From positions 21,682 to 85,681 of the forward strand of contig VFZN01000014.1 in NCBI GenBank assembly GCA_016871195.1: a DNA stretch of 64,000 nt, given 5' to 3'. Positions 61,005 to 64,000 of the stretch are shown one piece after another. Under the pieces are notes generated by a model. The model saw only the letters and a list, made by a program, of their open reading frames with translations, was not told the origin of the DNA and searched no databases. Source of the DNA: Acidobacteriota bacterium (lineage in GTDB: Bacteria > Acidobacteriota > Vicinamibacteria > Vicinamibacterales > UBA2999). How positions within the stretch are numbered: position 1 is the first letter of the stretch; every line of letters begins with the position of its first letter. Both the position numbers and the translations under genes were made by a program.

Positions 61005-64000
<2,996 letters not shown>

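Overview
The window is 64 kb of GC-rich bacterial chromosome with dense genes and short intergenic gaps. The gene set suggests an aerobic, diderm Acidobacteriota-type organism, possibly class Vicinamibacteria. The reasons are a large Oar-type TonB-dependent receptor with a carboxypeptidase-regulatory N-terminus and no SusD partner, a DUF5117-type metalloprotease, many secreted or lipid-anchored proteins, and an alternative complex III plus caa3 oxidase cluster. The taxonomic label is inference; no rRNA gene, tRNA, CRISPR array or insertion sequence was found.

Region by region. 1-11.4 kb: an aerobic phenylacetate catabolon. paaABCDE, paaG, paaJ and paaZ run on the minus strand, followed by a 2-oxoacid dehydrogenase E1 subunit cut by the window edge. 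A divergent paaX regulator has an inverted repeat in its promoter, and paaH faces paaX and overlaps it by 76 bp. 11.4-25.2 kb: a mixed housekeeping and secreted-protein stretch: an alpha/beta hydrolase that has lost its nucleophile, an MHS-type MFS carrier, a SurA-like lipoprotein, L-lactate permease, a PEBP-family protein, a lipoprotein, an esterase, a MliC/YbaY-like protein, EVE and DUF952 proteins, a large zinc metalloprotease and an EfpL/YeiP-type elongation factor.

25.6-38.2 kb: the most interesting region, read here as a nucleoside-scavenging locus. It holds three exported nucleoside hydrolases, a TonB-dependent receptor, a 10-TM sugar or nucleoside permease, ribokinase, a LacI-family regulator with two operator-like sites 74 bp apart, and two translationally coupled, exported, lipid-anchored deaminases: a cytidine-deaminase-fold protein with a Tat-like signal and an MTA/adenosine-type amidohydrolase. 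Two 24-bp direct repeats differing at one base lie just outside the two ends. The likely scheme is deamination and hydrolysis of nucleosides outside the cytoplasm, uptake of ribose or nucleoside, and phosphorylation by ribokinase, all under LacI control.

38.3-52 kb: an M48 metalloprotease gene split by one in-frame TGA; a proton-pumping rhodopsin with a Blh-type beta-carotene cleavage enzyme to make retinal; an exported methyltransferase; ThrA-type aspartokinase/homoserine dehydrogenase; RmlA; an M28 peptidase; a divergent Nramp-related transporter; an SMP-30-like protein; a DUF1028 protein; MobA; and a small methyltransferase. 52.1-64 kb: one long minus-strand respiratory operon, actB (cut by the window edge), actC, actD, actE, actF, a small membrane protein, SCO, and caa3 oxidase subunits II, I, III and IV. 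It moves electrons from quinol to oxygen. The rhodopsin could add light-driven proton export to this chain.

Start sites often differ from the longest open frame. Where a ribosome binding site or a -10 hexamer decides the start, the entry says so. Several genes have a TANNNT hexamer 6 to 10 nt before the start codon, suggesting leaderless or nearly leaderless transcripts.
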